DNA of 64,000 bases, taken from contig CAWEVH010000017.1 of assembly GCA_963812415.1 (NCBI GenBank), positions 1-64,000 on the forward strand. Direction: 5' to 3'. The notes beneath the pieces are model-generated. The model saw only the letters and a program-made list of their open reading frames with translations, was not told the origin of the DNA and searched no databases. The stretch is from JACVRW01 sp963812415 (GTDB lineage: Bacteria; Actinomycetota; Thermoleophilia; Solirubrobacterales; Thermoleophilaceae). The position numbers were made by a program, and so were the translations under genes. Shown one piece after another: positions 24,777 through 33,700 of the stretch; within the stretch, counting starts at the first letter, position 1; the number at the start of each line of letters is the position of its first letter.

Positions 24777-24882
24777 GAAGGCCGCCCTTCCTGGGGGCTG
24801 CTGCTACTCTTGTCGGTCGGCGCGGAGCCGTTTCCTGGGCTCTGCGCTGGTCCTCGTTCGATACGGTCCCGGCCACGGAGCT
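24777..24882 (+). promoter_or_regulatory. gap where infA would be; promoter-like element for the alpha operon
   Basis: This 106-bp gap is where most actinobacteria carry infA (IF-1). I find no IF-1 sequence in any frame. It holds a small hairpin (gaagg-ccgc-ccttc near 24777-24791) and an extended -10-like TGCTACTCT (TACTCT at 24805-24810), similar to the rpsL and fusA motifs, which would start a transcript about 65 bases before rpmJ. Confidence 0.45.
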
Positions 24883-24996
24883 ATGAAGGTCCGCGCATCA
24901 GTCAAGCCCATGTGCGAGAAGTGCAAGATCATCCGCCGCGGCGGTGCCGTTCTCGTGATCTGTCAGAACCCCCGGCACAAGCAGCGGCAGGGCTAG
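24883..24996 (+). CDS. rpmJ: 50S ribosomal protein L36
   Basis: 37 residues, zinc-binding (C+) form with Cys11, Cys14, Cys27 and His32. Starts MKVRASVKPMCEKCKII. rpsM begins at the base after its stop. First gene of the alpha operon here. Confidence 0.95.
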   Translation: MKVRASVKPMCEKCKIIRRGGAVLVICQNPRHKQRQG

Positions 24997-25383
24997 ATGG
25001 CACGCATCTCCGGCATCAACATCCCCCTCAACAAGAGGGTCGAGATCGGGCTTACCTACGTGTACGGCATCGGCCGGTCGACCTCCAACCAGGTCCTGGC
25101 CGAGTCCGGCGTGGATCCGGACACCTACGTGAAGGACCTGACCGAGGACGAGGTCCGCAAGCTGCGCGAGAAGGTCGACGACCTGCTCGTGGAAGGCGAT
25201 CTCCGTCGTGAGCGCTCGCAGAACGTCAAGCGTCTGATGGAGATCGGGACGTACAAGGGCCTGCGCCACCGGCGCGGCCTGCCCGCCAACGGACAGCGGA
25301 CCAAGACGAACGCGCGCAGCCGCAAGGGGCCCAAGCGCGGCTCGTCCGCCGGCGGCGGCAAGAAGAAGGTCAGGAAGCACTAG
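24997..25383 (+). CDS. rpsM: 30S ribosomal protein S13
   Basis: 128 residues. Small-subunit head protein contacting P-site tRNA. ARISGINIPLNKRVEIGLTY, IGRSTSNQVLAESGVD, and the tail GLRHRRGLPANGQRTKTNAR are diagnostic; ends in a basic Lys/Gly stretch. No gap to either neighbour. Confidence 0.97.
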   Translation: MARISGINIPLNKRVEIGLTYVYGIGRSTSNQVLAESGVDPDTYVKDLTEDEVRKLREKVDDLLVEGDLRRERSQNVKRLMEIGTYKGLRHRRGLPANGQRTKTNARSRKGPKRGSSAGGGKKKVRKH

Positions 25384-25776
25384 ATGCCCCAGCCACGACG
25401 CCCTCGCGGCCGACGGCGCGTTCGGAAGAACGTCCCGTTCGGCCAGGCACACATCAAGACGAGCTTCAACAACACGATCGTGTCGCTGACCGACAAGGAC
25501 GGCAACGTGATCGCGTGGGAGTCCGCCGGCGGCGCCGGCTTCAAGGGCTCGCGCAAGTCGACGCCATTCGCCGCTCAGGTGACGGCGGATGCGGCGGCGC
25601 GCAAGGGCATGGAGCACGGCCTGCAGAAGGTCGAGGTCTTCGTGAAGGGGCCGGGCTCGGGGCGCGAGACCGCGATCCGCTCGCTCCAGGCGGCCGGGCT
25701 CGAGATCACCGGGATCCGCGACGTCACGCCGCAGGCCCACAACGGCTGCCGTCCGCGCAAGCGCAGGAGGGTCTGA
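25384..25776 (+). CDS. rpsK: 30S ribosomal protein S11
   Basis: 130 residues. Platform protein. FGQAHIKTSFNNTIVSLTDK and the C-terminal ITGIRDVTPQAHNGCRPRKR match the family closely. Starts at the base after the rpsM stop. Confidence 0.97.
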   Translation: MPQPRRPRGRRRVRKNVPFGQAHIKTSFNNTIVSLTDKDGNVIAWESAGGAGFKGSRKSTPFAAQVTADAAARKGMEHGLQKVEVFVKGPGSGRETAIRSLQAAGLEITGIRDVTPQAHNGCRPRKRRRV

Positions 25777-25780
25777 CCGT

Positions 25781-26401
25781 ATGGCCCGCGACACCGGTGC
25801 CCAGTGCAAGCAGTGCCGCCGCGAGGGCATGAAGCTCTTCCTGAAGGGCGAGCGCTGCCTGACCGACAAGTGCGGCGTCGAGCGGCGCAGCTATCCGCCC
25901 GGCGACCACGGGCGCGGCCGCTCGCGCCAGTCCGAGTACCGCGTGCAGCTGCGCGAGAAGCAGAAGGCGCGCCGCTACTACGGCGTGCTCGAGAAGCAGT
26001 TCCGCAACTACTACGCCAAGGCGAGCCGCCAGACCGGCGTGACCGGCGAGAACCTGCTGCGGCTGCTCGAGTCGCGTTTCGACAACGTGCTCGTGCGGCT
26101 CGGGTTCGCGGCGTCGCGGCGGCAGGCGCGCCAGATGATCCGCCACGGCCACTGGACCGTGAACGGCCGGCGCGTGGACATCCCCTCGTACCAGTTGCGA
26201 CCCGACGACGTGATAACGATGAAGCCAAGTGCTCCGGTGGAGCCGGTCATCCGTGATGCGACCGAGCTGACCTCCGCCGTGCCGGCGTGGCTCCAGGCGG
26301 ACCACGACGGCCTCACCGCCAAGGTGCTGCGCCTCCCCGAGCGCGCGGAGATCACCACGCCGGTGCAGGAGCAGCTCATCGTCGAGCTCTACTCGAAGTA
26401 G
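25781..26401 (+). CDS. rpsD: 30S ribosomal protein S4, zinc-binding form
   Basis: 206 residues. Primary 16S binder. Four Cys near the N-terminus (QCKQC and CLTDKC) make the zinc-type S4. The S4 RNA-binding domain is at residues about 95-155 (ESRFDNVLVRLGFAASRRQA; GHWTVNGRRVDIPSY). Four bases after rpsK. Confidence 0.97.
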   Translation: MARDTGAQCKQCRREGMKLFLKGERCLTDKCGVERRSYPPGDHGRGRSRQSEYRVQLREKQKARRYYGVLEKQFRNYYAKASRQTGVTGENLLRLLESRFDNVLVRLGFAASRRQARQMIRHGHWTVNGRRVDIPSYQLRPDDVITMKPSAPVEPVIRDATELTSAVPAWLQADHDGLTAKVLRLPERAEITTPVQEQLIVELYSK

Positions 26402-26462
26402 CACAGACACGCGCGCGTCCGGCCGGGCGCGTGCGGCCCGACCGAAGGAATCAGCCTCCCCA

Positions 26463-27434
26463 ATGATCGAGTTCCAGACCCCCCAGATTTCGGCCGACAA
26501 GGTCGAGGACAACCGCGGAACCTTCACGATCGAGCCGCTCGACCGCGGCTTCGGTTACACGTTCGGCAACTCGCTACGTCGCGTGTTGCTGTCGTCCCTG
26601 GCCGGCGCGGCCGTGACGAGCGTGCGGATCGAGGGCGTCGCGCACGAGTTCTCGACGATCAACGGCGTGAAGGAGGACGTGACCGACATCGTCCTCAACC
26701 TCAAGGAAGTCGTCTGCCGCATGCATTCGGACGCGGCGGAGATCGAGGCGCCGCTGGTGGTCACCGGCCCCGGTGAGATCAGCGCCGGCGACATCGACCT
26801 GCCCTCCGGCGTCGAGATCCTGAACCCCGAGGCCCACCTCGCCACGCTCGAGAAGAAGACCAAGCTCGAGATGTACCTGACCGTGGGCCACGGCCGCGGC
26901 TACTCGCCGGCCGAGGACAACAAGACCCCCGACCAGCCGATCGGCGTGATCCCGATCGACTCGATCTTCTCGCCCGTCAAGCGCGTCGCGTACTCCGTCG
27001 ACGCCGCCCGCGTGGGCCAGAAGACCGACTACGACAAGCTCACGCTCGACATCGAGACCGACGGCTCGCTCGACCCCGAGGCGGCGCTGCGCGAGGCCGC
27101 GGAGATCCTCATCAAGTACCTGGCGATCTTCACCGACGCCGACCGCGTCGAGGCCCTGCGCGACCAGGGCGCCGCGCTCGTCGCGGGCGCCGACGGCCTC
27201 GGCGGCGACGGCGCGGGTGCCGGCGCCGGCGGGATGGACGACATCCTGATCGAGGAGCTCGAGCTCGGCGTCCGCTCCTACAACTGCCTGAAGCGCGCCG
27301 GCATCCAGACCGTCGGCGACCTCGTGCAGAAGTCGGAGTCGGAGCTGGCGGCGATCCCGAACTTCGGCCGCAAGTCGATCGAGGAGGTCAAGGAGACCCT
27401 CGACGCTCGCGGGTTGGGCCTCCGGGCCGGCTAG
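26463..27434 (+). CDS. rpoA: RNA polymerase alpha subunit
   Basis: 323 residues. N-terminal dimerisation domain (PLDRGFGYTFGNSLRRVLLS) to about residue 230, a Gly/Ala-rich linker, and the C-terminal DNA-binding domain from about residue 258 (IEELELGVRSYNCLKRAGIQ; NFGRKSIEEVKETL). The 61-bp gap upstream has a weak 5-bp GC hairpin (26424-26440) and an aagga SD-like element. Confidence 0.98.
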   Translation: MIEFQTPQISADKVEDNRGTFTIEPLDRGFGYTFGNSLRRVLLSSLAGAAVTSVRIEGVAHEFSTINGVKEDVTDIVLNLKEVVCRMHSDAAEIEAPLVVTGPGEISAGDIDLPSGVEILNPEAHLATLEKKTKLEMYLTVGHGRGYSPAEDNKTPDQPIGVIPIDSIFSPVKRVAYSVDAARVGQKTDYDKLTLDIETDGSLDPEAALREAAEILIKYLAIFTDADRVEALRDQGAALVAGADGLGGDGAGAGAGGMDDILIEELELGVRSYNCLKRAGIQTVGDLVQKSESELAAIPNFGRKSIEEVKETLDARGLGLRAG

Positions 27435-27451
27435 GTAGGGTCTCCGCGGCC

Positions 27452-27805
27452 ATGCGCCACCGCAAGCAACGGGGCAAGCTCTCGCGTGACGCGGCGCACC
27501 GCAAGGCGCTGTTCATGAACCTGTGCCGCGAGGTGATCGACCACGAGCGCATCCAGACGACCGAGGCCAAGGCCAAGGCCGTCAAGCCGGAGCTGGAGCG
27601 GCTGATCACGCTCGCGAAGAAGGGCGACCACCACTCCCGCCGCCTGGCGATGGCCCGCCTCGGGCAGGACAAGTTCGTGGTCTACAAGCTCTTCGAGGAG
27701 ATCGCGCCGCGCTACGCGGAGCGCGAGGGCGGCTACACGCGCATCCTGAAGCTCGGCCCGAGGAAGTCCGACTCGACCGAGATGGTCTTCCTCGAGCTGG
27801 TCTGA
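27452..27805 (+). CDS. rplQ: 50S ribosomal protein L17
   Basis: 117 residues. MRHRKQRGKLSRDAAHRKAL start and TTEAKAKAVKPELERLITLA core. Last gene of the ribosomal block; truA, which usually follows in actinobacteria, is 19 kb away. Upstream TAGGGTCTCC (27434 on) resembles the -10 regions seen before other short-leader genes. Its 3' end overlaps the convergent exported-protein frame. Confidence 0.97.
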   Translation: MRHRKQRGKLSRDAAHRKALFMNLCREVIDHERIQTTEAKAKAVKPELERLITLAKKGDHHSRRLAMARLGQDKFVVYKLFEEIAPRYAEREGGYTRILKLGPRKSDSTEMVFLELV

Positions 27806-28146
27806 CAGCCCGTCGACGCCAGCCGGCGGAAGCGATCGATCGAAACCTGGCCGTAGGTGCGCCTGCGGATGCACAGGAAGGACCAGGGGCCTTCGTAGTA
27901 GTAGTCGGCCGTGCACGACCAGCTGGGCACCCGCAACGGGCGCTCGACCTGCCTGCCGACCGCTCGGCGCGCCACTCGCTGCGCTCTCCGGCACGAGGGT
28001 GCCCGCTCGCCGTGGGCGATAACCCTGAACGAGTAGTGCGTGTCCCTCACGGTGCCGCATCTCGTGATCGTTGCCACGGCCGGCGAGGCTGAACCCGCCG
28101 CCGTAAATGCCAGCGTGGTCGCGCTCACCATCAGGAGTCGTCTCAT
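27733..28146 (-). CDS. small exported Cys-containing protein, unknown
   Basis: 137 residues from ATG 28146, which opens a signal peptide (MRRLLMVSATTLAFTAAGSA). The mature part has about five Cys in TRCGTVRD, SCRRAQ, SCTADYYY, FLCIRRR and TGCQ, so disulfides are likely; YYYEGPWSFLCIRRR is distinctive. I do not recognise the family. The last 25 codons overlap rplQ by 73 bp, which is unusual; the true end may be just before that overlap. Lies 14 bp downstream of the sulfatase, probably one transcript. Confidence 0.55.
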   Translation of the reverse strand: MRRLLMVSATTLAFTAAGSASPAVATITRCGTVRDTHYSFRVIAHGERAPSCRRAQRVARRAVGRQVERPLRVPSWSCTADYYYEGPWSFLCIRRRTYGQVSIDRFRRLASTGCQTSSRKTISVESDFLGPSFRMRV

Positions 28147-28160
28147 GTCGTCGCCTCCAC

Positions 28161-29702
28161 TCACCGCGGCCGCGGGATCCGGGGCGTCGCCCGGCGGCAT
28201 TGCTTGCCGCGACAGCGGACAAGTCGGCGAAGTTGCCTCGCCAGCACGCGGCGGGCCGCCCGGTAGCGGTGATCGCGGTGCCGGGAGCGCATCTCCTGGG
28301 GGTCCCTGCGGAGGTCGTAGACCTCTGTCTCGCCGCTGCGATAGCGCACGTAGAGCCAGCCGGGGGTACGGACGGCGCGGTAGGTCATCACCCGCCTGAG
28401 GGCGCTGCCACGGTTGGGCACCTCGTCCTGGTCGCGCAGGGACGCGAACCTGCTGCCGCCGGTCTCGTGCAGGATCGCCCGGCGCGTGCGGCGCTCCGGG
28501 TTGCGCGCGAATGGGAGCAGCGAGCGCCCGTCGACCGTCTTGCCCGCCTCGGCGCCTGCGATATCGAGCAGCGTTGGCGCCAGGTCGGTGTTGGCCACCA
28601 GCTCGCCCGACACGCGGCCGGGCGGCAGCCCCGGGCCGCGGATCAGCAGCGGCACGTGGGTCGAGGCCTCGTACGGAAGCATCTTGCCGGAGCGGACGCG
28701 ATGCTGGCCCTGCATGTACCCGTTGTCCGATGTGAACACGATGTAGGTGTTGTCGAGCTCGCCGCGCCGACGCAGGGCCGCCACGATCCGGGCGACCGCG
28801 TCGTCCACCGCCAGAAGTGAGGCGCGGCGGCTGCGCGCGTCGCGCGTCAGGCGAGCGATGTCGTCGCGGGTGAGCCGGCGCGTGCGTCGCCGCAGGAAGC
28901 GGGGCTTGTCCGACATGTCGCCTTCGTTGAAGCTGCGCGTCCGCGTCAGTGGCGCGCTCGCATACGCGTGGCGGTGTCGCGGCGCCGGTCGCACCAGCTG
29001 CCCGCTGCGACGCTGGATACGGCGATCCTCGTGATGGGGGGCGAGGAAGTTGATCGAGATGAAGAACGGCCGGCGCCCGGCGCGGCCGTTGATCACCGAC
29101 AGCGCCTTGCGTGCGAGCACGTCTGTCTGGTACAGGCGCGGCTCTCTCCGGAACGGCCTGCCGTAGGTGTGGAAGCGGCCGTTGTCGTTCATCGTGTAGC
29201 CCCACATGCGGTAGGTCGAGTAGTCGACCGTCGCATGCCAGTCGCTCCATCCCGGCGGCACGTCGGCCGGCTGTTGGTCGCCGTAGCCGTTTAGGAACTT
29301 TCCGAGGTGCGCCGTGTAGTAGCCGGCATCTCGCAGCCAGACCGGGAGGGCGTTCCGCTTGTCGAAGCGGCCATATCCGCCGCTCGGCGGGTAGAGGCCC
29401 ATCACGCCGTGGTTGTGCGCGTACTGGCCCGTCAGGTAGGTCGCCCGCGAGGGGCAGCAGACGGGATACGAAACGTACGCGCGCCTGAAGCGAACGCCCT
29501 GGGCGCCGATCAGCTCTTCCGTGTTTCGCATCCCGCTGAGCTCGGTGACGGTCTGGTCGTCGGTCATGATCACGACGATGTTGGGTCGCGTCGCGGTGGG
29601 CTGCCCGTATGCGGGGAGGGTCAGGCTGGTGGCGGCGGCGAGACCGAGGCCCAGCAGCGCGGCAGCTCGGATGATGAGGGCGGAAGGGGCCGTCGCGCGC
29701 AT
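28161..29702 (-). CDS. secreted sulfatase (type I, formylglycine-dependent)
   Basis: 513 residues. Signal peptide (residues 1-33), then NIVVIMTDDQ with the metal-binding Asp pair at 48-49 and the sulfatase signature CCPSRATYLTG, giving the CxPSR motif with Cys82 as the residue converted to formylglycine. HLGKFLNGYG supplies the conserved Lys/His, and FTSDNGYMQGQH the second metal site. The family hydrolyses sulfate esters; the specific substrate is unknown. SD AGGAGG lies seven bases before the ATG. A formylglycine-generating enzyme is not in this window. The C-terminus is very Arg-rich. Confidence 0.9.
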   Translation of the reverse strand: MRATAPSALIIRAAALLGLGLAAATSLTLPAYGQPTATRPNIVVIMTDDQTVTELSGMRNTEELIGAQGVRFRRAYVSYPVCCPSRATYLTGQYAHNHGVMGLYPPSGGYGRFDKRNALPVWLRDAGYYTAHLGKFLNGYGDQQPADVPPGWSDWHATVDYSTYRMWGYTMNDNGRFHTYGRPFRREPRLYQTDVLARKALSVINGRAGRRPFFISINFLAPHHEDRRIQRRSGQLVRPAPRHRHAYASAPLTRTRSFNEGDMSDKPRFLRRRTRRLTRDDIARLTRDARSRRASLLAVDDAVARIVAALRRRGELDNTYIVFTSDNGYMQGQHRVRSGKMLPYEASTHVPLLIRGPGLPPGRVSGELVANTDLAPTLLDIAGAEAGKTVDGRSLLPFARNPERRTRRAILHETGGSRFASLRDQDEVPNRGSALRRVMTYRAVRTPGWLYVRYRSGETEVYDLRRDPQEMRSRHRDHRYRAARRVLARQLRRLVRCRGKQCRRATPRIPRPR

Positions 29703-29927
29703 GCGCGCCTCCTCAGACGTGGGTGGGATCTGGCTAGAGGTCGAGCGGGGCCGATGGGCGTGGGTGCGAGTCCGCCCTTCGTTGCTTCACCCGGTCGAGC
29801 ACGAGTCTGCGCCTTATCGCGGTGCGGGGCTAGGAGACCTAGGCACCGACTGCCTCACCCGTAGGTGCCGCCGGAGGTACACCTGGGTGGACTACGGTCC
29901 GGCCCGCGCCACTGACGGCTGCCGGCG
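29703..29927. other. intergenic region with inverted repeat
   Basis: 225 bp between the sulfatase start and the stop of the FHA gene. It must carry the sulfatase promoter on the reverse strand. GGCACC (29842-29847) and GGTGCC (29864-29869) form an inverted repeat with a 16-base loop, possibly a weak terminator for the FHA gene or an operator. No gene seen. Confidence 0.4.
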
Positions 29928-30611
29928 CTAGAGCTCGCGCTCGGAGATGAGACCGCCGGCGAAGGCCCGCTCGACCAGGCGGGCGCGCTTCTCGTTCTGC
30001 GGCAGGTGCTCGACGCCGAACTTCTCGAACAGCGCCCGCATGTGCTTCTTGACGGCGTCGACGCTGAGGTGCAGCTCGGTGGCAATGTCGTCGTTTGTCG
30101 CCGGCGTGACGAACGACGTGGTGTTCTTGAACGGCCGGCAGAGCGCGATCAGGACGCGGCGCTGAGCGTTCGACAGAGACACGATCCGGTCCAGTTCCGC
30201 CATCGGCGCCGTGCCGAGCGACTCCGCTTCCGTCGGCCTTCGGAAGACGATCACCGCACCGCCGAGCCGCATCGCGTCGCCGTCGTGCAGACGCCGCTGG
30301 CCGCGCACATGCTCGCCGTTGACGAACGAGCCGTTCATAGACAGCCCGTCGTCGACGAGGGTCCAGTCGTCGCCGATCCGTCGCAACTCGGCATGGAGAC
30401 GCGAGACGCCCTCGTCCCAGGTGAGCGCGATGTCCGCGCTCGCGCGCCGACCCAGTGACAGCCGTTCCACATGTGGGTCGAGGACGAGGATCTGGTGCCT
30501 CCCCTCGCCGTCGCGGAAAACCACGAAGGGCAGACCCTCGCGCTCAGCCTCGATTTGGGCCTTCAGCTCGGAGGCGGTCGCAGCCTGCGGGGGTCGAGAG
30601 GGCTCGGCCAC
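29928..30611 (-). CDS. FHA-domain protein with C-terminal helix-turn-helix
   Basis: 227 residues. FHA domain at about 28-125: LSLGRRASAD (Gly/Arg of the phosphothreonine pocket), SRLHAEL (Ser70, Arg71, His73) and NGSFVNG (Asn93) are conserved, so binding of phospho-Thr peptides is likely. After residue 140 comes a helical region, QRRVLIALCRPFK, and a winged-helix or LuxR-like segment (NDDIATELHLSVDAVKKHMR) around 172-192. No membrane segment. It is divergent from the Ser/Thr kinase-LuxR gene, only 101 bp away, which suggests a kinase and phospho-responsive regulator pair. Start is the most upstream in-frame ATG. Confidence 0.85.
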   Translation of the reverse strand: MAEPSRPPQAATASELKAQIEAEREGLPFVVFRDGEGRHQILVLDPHVERLSLGRRASADIALTWDEGVSRLHAELRRIGDDWTLVDDGLSMNGSFVNGEHVRGQRRLHDGDAMRLGGAVIVFRRPTEAESLGTAPMAELDRIVSLSNAQRRVLIALCRPFKNTTSFVTPATNDDIATELHLSVDAVKKHMRALFEKFGVEHLPQNEKRARLVERAFAGGLISEREL

Positions 30612-30712
30612 GCCTCCATCACTCTATTTCACATGCTGCACCGGTTGGGGTACTGAGCTACGCTCGTCAGAGGTCCTCCGGTGGGTAATCCGTCCAGCAG
30701 AGGCAGCATCCG

Positions 30713-33700
30713 ATGAGTCTTCTGGCAACAGGCTCTGTCCTCGGTGATTTCAGGATCGAGGGCGTAGTCGGTCGCGGCGGGATGGGTGTGGTCTACCAAG
30801 CGGTTCAGCTCTCGCTCGGGCGGCCGGTGGCACTGAAGGTGATCGCCCCCCACCTGACGGACGAGGATGGTTTCCGCGAGCGCTTCCTGCGCGAGTCTCG
30901 CCTCTCGGCCTCGATCGATCACCCGCACATCGTTCCGGTCTATGCGGCGGGCGAGGAGGAAGGCGTCTCCTACATCGCCATGCGGTTCGTCGAGGGAGTC
31001 GACATGCGCGCCGCGATCACCACGGCCGGTCGCCTCGAGCCGCAGCGCGCGACGCGAATCGTGGCGCAGGTCGCGTCGGCGCTCGACTCGGCCCACGAGC
31101 GCGGCCTGGTGCATCGCGACGTGAAGCCCGCCAACATCCTGCTCTCACGCCATGGCGGCAGCGATCATGCCTATCTCACCGACTTCGGCCTGACCAAGCG
31201 CGAGGCGTCGGCGGCAGGCCTCACGGGCTCAGGCGAATGGGTCGGCACGCTCGACTACGTGGCGCCCGAACAGCTCCGCGGCGGCGAGGTTGACGGCCGG
31301 ACAGACGTCTATTCCCTCGGCTGCGTCCTCTACGAGTGCCTGACCGGCGAAGTCCCGTTCCCGCGCGAGAATGCCCTGGCGAAGCTCTGGGCGCATCTCT
31401 CGGATCCACCCCCGGCGGCCTCCGAGCGCGTGCCGGAGCTGGCGCCTGCGCTATCGGCACTCGTGCAGCACGCCATCGCGAAGTCCCCGGACGACCGCTT
31501 CGAATCGGCCGGCGAGCTCGGCAGCTCCGCCGTCGCCGCCACCTCGGCGGAGACGGGCGCGCCGACCAAGGCCTTGAACGGTCCGCTGCCGGGCCGCCGA
31601 AGGAGGGTGCCGGCGCCCCCGAGTCTGCGGGGGACGTTCGGCATGCCTCGGTCGGCGCGGATGAGGACACGAGACGCGCGCCTATACGAGCGCGAGCGAG
31701 AGCTCGAACAGGCGGAAGTCGAGCTGGACGCCGCAGCGGCGGGTTCGGGCAGGGTGCTGATGATCGAGGGTCAGGCCGGAATAGGGAAGTCCAGCCTGAT
31801 GGGCGAAGTCGCGGGCTTGGCGGACGGGCGCGGCTTCGAGGTCTTCAGCGCCTGTGGCTTGGAGCTGGAGCGCGATTACGCCTACGGAGTGGTGCGGCAG
31901 CTGTTCGAGCAGCGCGTGCAGCTCCTCGAGCCGCTCGAGCGCGCTCGACTTTTTCGCGGCGCCGCCGGCCTGGCCGAGTCGCTTTTTCTGCGAGCGGCTC
32001 CGCCAGCGGCCGGCCCGGCCGAGTCGCCGGAGGACCGCATGTTCGCGGCACTGCATGGTCTCTACTGGTTCTGTGCGGAGCTGAGCGAGCTCGCGCCGGT
32101 CCTGCTGGAGGTCGACGACGCGGACCGGGCCGATCAGGCGTCGCTGCGGTTCCTCGCGCATCTCGCACCCCGCCTGGAGGGCCTGGCCGTGGCGGTCCTG
32201 ATCGCACGCCGGCCGGTCGAGCCCGGTGCCCAGGGACAGCCCCTGCGTGACGTCGAGCGGCATGCAGCTGTGAAGCTCTGCCCGCGTCCGCTCTCGCCGG
32301 CCGGCTCGGCCGCTCTCGTGCGCGGTCGACTGGGCGGCGGCGACTCCGAGCTCTACGACGCGTGCCATCGCGCTGCCCAGGGCAACCCGTTCCTGCTCGG
32401 CGAGCTCTGCGCAACCATGCAAGCCGAGGGGCTGGCGCCGACCGCGGCGACGGCGCCGATGGTCCAGCGGCTCGGACCGCGCAGCATCGCCGATTCGAGC
32501 CTCACGCGGGTGGGACGGGTCGCCCCCGACGCTCGCAGCCTGGTTCAGGCTTCGGCGCTGCTCGGGTCGGGAGCCGAGCTACGCCATGCCGCGGCGCTCG
32601 CCGAGCTTGGTCTCGAGCGAGCCGCGGCACTCGCCGATTCGCTGGTCGACTGCGGAGTGCTCTCCTCCGTGGTCCCCCTCGAGTTCGTCCATCCCGTCGT
32701 CAGGACGTCGATCGTGGACGATCAGCCGGCCGGCGTCCGCGGTGTCTTGCACGCCCGTGCGGCACGGTTGCTGGCCGACGAGGGCGCTGCCGGCGAGCTC
32801 GTCTGTGTCCACCTGATGCAGGCGGCCCCGGCGGGCGACGAGTGGGTCGTGGAGCAGTTGCTCCAGACCGCCAGGGCCGCGCTCGACGAGGGGGCACCCG
32901 AGGCCGCGGCGTCGCTCTTGGCTCGTGCGCTGTCTGAGCCCCCGAACGCCGATCAGCGCGTCAATGTCCTGTACGAGCTCGGTCGAGCGGAGGCCCTCGG
33001 CCCCGACCCGGCGAGTGCCGTGGACCATTTGCGGGCGGCACTCGGGGCCGCAACCGAGCGTGACATGCGTGATGAGCTGATCGCCGAGGTGGTGAGCGTG
33101 CTGTGGCACCTGGGGCGGCGAGCCGAGCTGCTCGAGGTCGCTCGAGCCGAGCTCGAGCGCTGCGCCCCGCACACCCCGCTCGATTCGCGGCGGCGCCTCG
33201 AGGCCGCGCTCATAACTGGGCTGAAGTTCAACGTCGGGCACTACGAGGAGCTCGATGCGAGGCTCGACGCACTCGCGCCCGAGTTGACCGGGAGCTCGCC
33301 GGCGGAGCGGGTAATGCTCGCGATCCTCGCCCAGCGCCGAGTCGAGCGGGCGGAGCCGGTCGGGGAGGCGCTCGCGGCTGCCCGACTGGCGCTCGACCGC
33401 GGGCTGCTCACCGACCACGCTCCGTCGTTGCGGGCGCCGTCGGGAGTCGCTCTGCGGGCGTTGATCGAGAGCGACCAATATGAGGAGGCGGCACGCTGGA
33501 TCTCCGAGGCTCTGGAGCTCGCGCGGGCGAGGGGCTCCCGCGTCGGTCTGCTGACGGCTCAGCGATTCCTCGCCGAGCTTGCCTACTACAGGGGCGACCT
33601 CGTGGCTGCCGAGGCGGAGGCCCGCCTGGTAGCGGGCGATTGGGTCGAATATCCCTCACTGGCCGCCTTCTGCGCCGCGGGGATCCTGGCGCAGACGCTC

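Noticed and set aside
24841..24870. GTTCGATAC resembling a tRNA T-loop before rpmJ
   Set aside because: No acceptor, D or anticodon stem can be built around it.
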